Source: Pontibacter vulgaris (GTDB lineage: Bacteria; Bacteroidota; Bacteroidia; Cytophagales; Hymenobacteraceae). From it: a DNA stretch of 64,000 nt. Positions 60,044 to 64,000 of the stretch are shown piece after piece (the stretch's first letter is position 1; every line of letters starts with the position of its first letter). A model generated the notes under the pieces. That model saw only the letters and a program-made list of their open reading frames with translations. It did not search any database and was not told where the DNA came from. A program made the position numbers and the translations under genes. The stretch spans positions 496,001 to 560,000 of the forward strand of contig NZ_JAJVDH010000002.1 of assembly GCF_022758145.1 (NCBI RefSeq), written 5' to 3'.

Positions 60044-61124
60044 CTCTATACGCTACATTGCCTTACTTATCATTGTAATGGTACCTGCTTTGGTGCAGGC
60101 CCAGCATGCCCCGCAAGCACCTTGTCCTCCGGCAGCACCCGCTGCTGGCCCCTTGGTTAAAGTAGTAGGCCCGGAATTCCTGGCTATGCTTAGCCACCAG
60201 GGCCCACATATCAATCAGAATCAGGATGCCGAAGCAGCCTATGATTCTGAGAAGCGCAAAACCTTCGAAAAGATTTACAAGGTTAGCAGCTCCGATATGC
60301 TGAGCATCGAGAACAAATTTGGTAAAGTACACATCAATACCTGGGATAAGAACGAGATAAAAGTACAGGTAAACATTATTACCCGTGCCAGTTCAGAGCA
60401 AAAAGCCCAGGAAATTCTGGATAACATTAGCATCAGTGATAAACGCGAAGGAAAGCTTATTGCGTTAAAAACAATAATGGAACCGATGCGAATTTCCGGC
60501 AATACCCAAAAGAGCTTCGAAATAAACTACACGGTTTACATGCCTGATGATAACCCGATCGCAGTTAAAAATAGCTTTGGAGATGTATACCTGGCGGCTT
60601 TTAAAGGTAAAGCAGATATAAGCGTTAAATACGGCTCTCTGAAAACCGGCCGCCTGAACAACTCCGCCAACTCGGTAAAGCTGGCTTATGGCTCTGGTAA
60701 CTGCGGCTACATAAACGGTGGTAACATTGAAGTTTCATACTCAGACATGACGTTGGAAGGTACAAATGGCCTGCAAGGCTTCTCTAAGTTCAGTGATTTT
60801 AAATTAGGCAGCTTAAATCAGGATCTGGATATGGAGGTAAAGTATGGCTCATTCCGAATCGATAATGTGAGCAAGAACATCCGGAAGATAAACCTGGAGA
60901 GCGGCTTCAGCCCGATTTCATTAAACTTTGAAGACAACACGGCCTTTAATTTCAATGTGAATGTGCAGTTCGGAAACTTCAGAGTAGATAAAGAACTGGT
61001 AAATATTACTTCGCTTGAAAAAAGCCACACTTCAGCAGAGTATAAAGGCAAGTATGGCAGCACATCACCAAAAGGATTAGTTAGCATTGTATCCAAGTAT
61101 GGCGATGTGAAATTCACCAGATAA
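60024..61124 (+). CDS. Exported DUF4097-like putative adhesin domain protein
   Basis: 366 aa, or 362 from ATG 60036. A signal peptide (SIRYIALLIIVMVPALVQAQ) is followed by a Pro/Ala-rich stretch and then a repetitive beta-helix-like body with recurring units containing KFGKVHINTWDKNEI, NSFGDVYLAAFKGKADI and KYGSLKTGRLNNSA. This resembles the DUF4097 family (function unknown, often next to anti-sigma genes). It may be the periplasmic sensor or effector of the ECF system. Confidence 0.78.
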   Translation: MKPRMFNSIRYIALLIIVMVPALVQAQHAPQAPCPPAAPAAGPLVKVVGPEFLAMLSHQGPHINQNQDAEAAYDSEKRKTFEKIYKVSSSDMLSIENKFGKVHINTWDKNEIKVQVNIITRASSEQKAQEILDNISISDKREGKLIALKTIMEPMRISGNTQKSFEINYTVYMPDDNPIAVKNSFGDVYLAAFKGKADISVKYGSLKTGRLNNSANSVKLAYGSGNCGYINGGNIEVSYSDMTLEGTNGLQGFSKFSDFKLGSLNQDLDMEVKYGSFRIDNVSKNIRKINLESGFSPISLNFEDNTAFNFNVNVQFGNFRVDKELVNITSLEKSHTSAEYKGKYGSTSPKGLVSIVSKYGDVKFTR

Positions 61125-61164
61125 GATTTCCTGTTAGTAAATAAATTGTTTGTTTAAGGTGAGA

Positions 61165-61191
61165 GAAAGGGCCGGCAGTAATGCCGGCTTT
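61165..61191. terminator. Terminator after the DUF4097-like gene
   Basis: GCCGGC (61169-61174) pairs with GCCGGC (61181-61186) and is followed by T residues. It lies between convergent genes and may serve both. Confidence 0.8.
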
Positions 61192-61196
61192 TTCAT

Positions 61197-62846
61197 TTAT
61201 GGCTGCTTATCGAATGGGCGCAACGAAACAGGGCCACGGCCAAAAATATCGCCGGTAAGGAAATAACGGTTGGGCTTTCCGGAATAAAATAAAGTAGGTC
61301 CATACTGCTGTTGTATAAAACCAGGCTGGTAACCCAGGAACAAAAGTAATGTCGGGAAAATCTGCTGATGAGATTGTTGGTTGGGCTTAGGTATAGTATA
61401 AGAAGAAGTATACTTTGATTTATCTAAGACCCAGAGCGGAACATTAGCCTCAATTGCAGCCGTGTTATTTATAGAGGCATGAGCAATGCTAATGCCATCA
61501 CCAGATAAATCCTGGCCGTGATCAGAAGTATAAATGGCAACCGTGCTGTCGGTAGCTGATATGCCTGGCAGTAGTTTTTTCCAAAAGCCATCTACCGCCC
61601 ACCGAATAGAATTATAATAGGTGTTACGCGACAGAACAGGGTCTTGCAGCATGCTTTTTTCAGAAAGCGTCGGGCTGAATATGGTGGAATCAGAGTTATA
61701 TGTTCTGGCATAAGGCCAATGAGCGCCCGCTTTGTTCACATAAACAAACACCTTTTTTTGGGATTTAGTTAATTGTAGCAGCAAATCGGCAACAACATAA
61801 TCCCGCAGGTAGTAAGGCAGGTCCTGGTTTTGGTCACTAGGCTGGATAAAATGATCTACATACTTTAGATCTGCAAGAGAAACATAGTTTTGCAGCGCGC
61901 CCAGGCCAATTTGGGCATCTACAAAATAGGTAGTATAACCAGCTGCCTGCGCATACTGGAAAATACTGGGGCGTGTAAGCGCCAACCCCTGTTTGTCGGG
62001 CAACTGCGATAGCTGCACACCGCTCATTAAGGCAATATTGCTGCCGGCGCTATAGTTGGTATAGGAGTTGGCAATTCCAAAATTTATGATGCTGTCCTTG
62101 GCCGTTTCCAGGAATGGCGTCGTTTTTTCAGGGTTGCCATTTAAAGATAAAGCGCTGCCTGTTATACTTTCATCCACAATCATAAAAAGATGTTTTACCC
62201 CTGTAGCTGTAGCTGTAGCTCGCGCCTGTACTTGCTGGCGGTTTCCAATGGGGAGGGTGTGGTTGTGTACAAGTAAGGTGCTGATGGGAACCCGGTAAAA
62301 AGCAGGCAAATCATCTATCACGCCCAGTGAGCGGTTGGCATACCAATACCCCAGCAGCACTGTGGGCAGCAGCACAATGGCATGCCAGGCTTTATAGTTG
62401 ATCCGGGTGCGGTTTGCTGTCAGGTAAAGTATAGCAACTGTTAGGGTGGCACCCATAAGCGCTAAAATAACGGGAAAGGTATAGTTTGTAAGAGCTGCCT
62501 GCAAAAAACTGGCATTATTTAAAGCTGTCTGGGCATCGGTATAAGAGAAATTGTAGCCCGAAATAATGCGGTAACTCAGACTGATGGTAAAAAATACCCA
62601 GAACAGCAGCAGGTAACTATACCGAATGGCTTTGCTTTTGTTGAGGATGAAAACCTGCAAGCTCCATACTGTGAAGCCGAATACTGCCAGGTATAAAAGT
62701 AAATCCAAAACGCTATCCTGAAAAAGCAGCATCTGCAGTAAAAAGTATACCCGGCCCGGCCGCATTTCAACCGTAACTACAAACAGCGAAAGCAGGATAA
62801 AAAACACGAAGGCTTGCGTGTATATTTTCTTTGGTATCAGGTTCAT
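61197..62846 (-). CDS. Membrane sulfatase-fold transferase (phosphoethanolamine transferase-like)
   Basis: 549 aa: about five N-terminal membrane segments (to residue 175), then a periplasmic alkaline phosphatase/sulfatase-fold domain. Metal and nucleophile regions are FMIVDESITGSALSLNGNPE, with TNYSAGSNIALMSGV as the nucleophile loop (Ser rather than the usual Thr of EptA is a guess), and IYTSDHGQDLSGDGISIAHA with the late metal ligands. EptA-like enzymes decorate lipid A or other surface glycans with phosphoethanolamine. The donor and acceptor here are unknown. Confidence 0.82.
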   Translation of the reverse strand: MNLIPKKIYTQAFVFFILLSLFVVTVEMRPGRVYFLLQMLLFQDSVLDLLLYLAVFGFTVWSLQVFILNKSKAIRYSYLLLFWVFFTISLSYRIISGYNFSYTDAQTALNNASFLQAALTNYTFPVILALMGATLTVAILYLTANRTRINYKAWHAIVLLPTVLLGYWYANRSLGVIDDLPAFYRVPISTLLVHNHTLPIGNRQQVQARATATATGVKHLFMIVDESITGSALSLNGNPEKTTPFLETAKDSIINFGIANSYTNYSAGSNIALMSGVQLSQLPDKQGLALTRPSIFQYAQAAGYTTYFVDAQIGLGALQNYVSLADLKYVDHFIQPSDQNQDLPYYLRDYVVADLLLQLTKSQKKVFVYVNKAGAHWPYARTYNSDSTIFSPTLSEKSMLQDPVLSRNTYYNSIRWAVDGFWKKLLPGISATDSTVAIYTSDHGQDLSGDGISIAHASINNTAAIEANVPLWVLDKSKYTSSYTIPKPNQQSHQQIFPTLLLFLGYQPGFIQQQYGPTLFYSGKPNRYFLTGDIFGRGPVSLRPFDKQP

Positions 62847-62895
62847 CTTTTAAAGTGCATACCTTTTAAAATGGCTCAGGTATACTTCGTGAAGT

Positions 62896-63990
62896 TTAAT
62901 CTTGCCCAACGGCTTTCGGTATGCTTAACCTTAACGCTACTAAATTCCGAACAATGTACTTAAATGCCATAGTTAAAGCTGTTACAACAAGCAGGTAAAG
63001 CAACGCCGCTACCCAAGACCATACTACAGACCGATTTCCTAAAGGAACAAAAGGCGCTCTGCAAAGCCCGTGTACAGCAAAAAAGTATAGCGAATTGTTG
63101 CCAAAGAAATTCAAAAGCTTTGCTGTTATACTTGTATCGGGTATTGTTATCTGGTTATAGGTTACTAAGAAGAATACTGGCACTAGTATACCCGATAATA
63201 ACCAGATTTCAGCATTAAAAGCGCCTGCAGCAAACATGATTACGAGTAGCAGGAGCATGCCTTTACTTATTTTTACTTCCCTTTTTCTGGCAAAGTATAT
63301 GCCCAGGCAAAACTCGGGCAGGTGGCCTAAAAGGTTAAGGCGAAAATATTCCATATAAGCAGGAGCGGAAGTCAGTACCAAAAGCTGAAGGAGAAGGCAT
63401 GCAGCCGCTATGATAAATAATATTTTGCTATTCCGGATACGAAGTAGGAGCGGTGCAATTAAGTATAACTGGAATATGAGTGAGAAAAACCACCAGGGAC
63501 CTGAAATACTAAAACCCTCACCGGGTAAAAAATTTGATAGCAGCGTGAGTTTTAAAAAAGCTTGCCAGGCAAAAATTGCGAGGTCCATGCCCTTAGCCGG
63601 AAACAAAACAGTTACAAGTGCTTTATAACTGAAGAGAAAAACAATAGCAAAAAATAGTGCCGGATAAAGCTTCTTTAAACGCTGCCAGATAAACAATTTA
63701 TACTTTAAATAAGATGTGTTGCTGCATTTAACAGCAAGGCCATAGCCACTTAAAAATATAAATACCTGCACCGCATAATGCCCAAAAAACGAAAAAAGCT
63801 GTTTAACAGCATCGAGTGGTGTAGTTGCTAAATGATGCAGCAGGTTTAAAATATGAGAGATTGAGAACGTAAACTCGTTCTCGCCGGGTGCATTATCTAA
63901 GATATGGTAATAATTATGCAGCATGATAAGCAGGATAGCTATTCCCTTCAGGTGAGTAGTGGCTTGCAGGTCAACTTTTCTGATTATCAT
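62896..63990 (-). CDS. Acyltransferase 3 family (OafA/YrhL-like) membrane protein
   Basis: 364 aa with about ten membrane segments. The family-typical N-terminal LKGIAILLIMLHNYYHI, with the catalytic-type histidine near residue 25, and SGYGLAVKCSNTSYLKYKLF follow the O-acyltransferase pattern; GPWWFFSLIFQLYLIAPLLL is another hallmark. Such proteins acetylate or acylate cell-surface polysaccharides or lipids. The start lies 10 bases from the window end. It is 49 bases from the sulfatase-fold gene on the same strand, suggesting a shared surface-modification unit. Confidence 0.87.
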   Translation of the reverse strand: MIIRKVDLQATTHLKGIAILLIMLHNYYHILDNAPGENEFTFSISHILNLLHHLATTPLDAVKQLFSFFGHYAVQVFIFLSGYGLAVKCSNTSYLKYKLFIWQRLKKLYPALFFAIVFLFSYKALVTVLFPAKGMDLAIFAWQAFLKLTLLSNFLPGEGFSISGPWWFFSLIFQLYLIAPLLLRIRNSKILFIIAAACLLLQLLVLTSAPAYMEYFRLNLLGHLPEFCLGIYFARKREVKISKGMLLLLVIMFAAGAFNAEIWLLSGILVPVFFLVTYNQITIPDTSITAKLLNFFGNNSLYFFAVHGLCRAPFVPLGNRSVVWSWVAALLYLLVVTALTMAFKYIVRNLVALRLSIPKAVGQD

Positions 63991-64000
63991 ACAAGCTAAA

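Overview
The window looks like a Bacteroidota chromosome, most likely order Cytophagales and close to Hymenobacteraceae (Pontibacter-like). The genus is an inference from gene content and protein character; no rRNA is present to test it. Supporting signs are promoters of the Bacteroidota type (TTG, about 19-23 bases, then TAnnTTTG), almost no Shine-Dalgarno sequences, rpsJ placed behind fusA, the rplQ-carA-eno-divIC order, and zinc-free forms of S14 and L36.

Layout. 1-1.7 kb: 3' part of an M1 aminopeptidase gene cut by the window edge. 1.8-15.4 kb: tRNA-Tyr, -Gly, -Thr, tuf, tRNA-Trp, secE, nusG, rplK, rplA, rplJ, rplL, rpoB, rpoC and a DUF3467 gene. 15.4-18.8 kb: str operon (rpsL, rpsG, fusA, rpsJ). 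18.9-33.3 kb: fused S10, spc and alpha clusters (rplC to rplQ), with secY, map, infA, rpmJ and rpoA. Two genes too short for a usual ORF cutoff, rpmD and rpmJ, are present and intact. 33.3-36.1 kb: carA, eno and a divIC/ftsB-like gene.

From 36 kb the window becomes mixed housekeeping and accessory genes in both orientations: an HscA-type Hsp70, a type 2 malate/lactate dehydrogenase, an exported TPR protein, a Ppx/GppA phosphatase, a predicted EVE-HNH modification-dependent endonuclease, an rRNA-methyltransferase-like gene, dapF, a GNAT acetyltransferase, secA, deoC, a SPOR lipoprotein, an M20 amidohydrolase, a DUF2490-like outer-membrane protein, Hsp20, a DegP/HtrA protease, an ALDH7-family dehydrogenase, an ECF sigma/anti-sigma/DUF4097-like operon, and a membrane sulfatase-fold transferase next to an acyltransferase-3 protein.

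The first 33 kb makes the transcription and translation machinery. Several later genes concern envelope quality control (secA, degP, SPOR protein, ECF operon, surface-modification pair).

The most unusual signal is not a gene. The word TATACTT/AAGTATA (and the related AACTATA/TATAGTT) is strongly over-represented, especially right of 35 kb. It occurs in all three reading frames and in intergenic DNA, as would be expected of a genome-wide signal word. A 0.7-kb gene-free stretch at 42.3-43.0 kb packs many of these words together with several hairpins that look like dispersed repeats. Several terminators also have promoter boxes embedded in or touching them.
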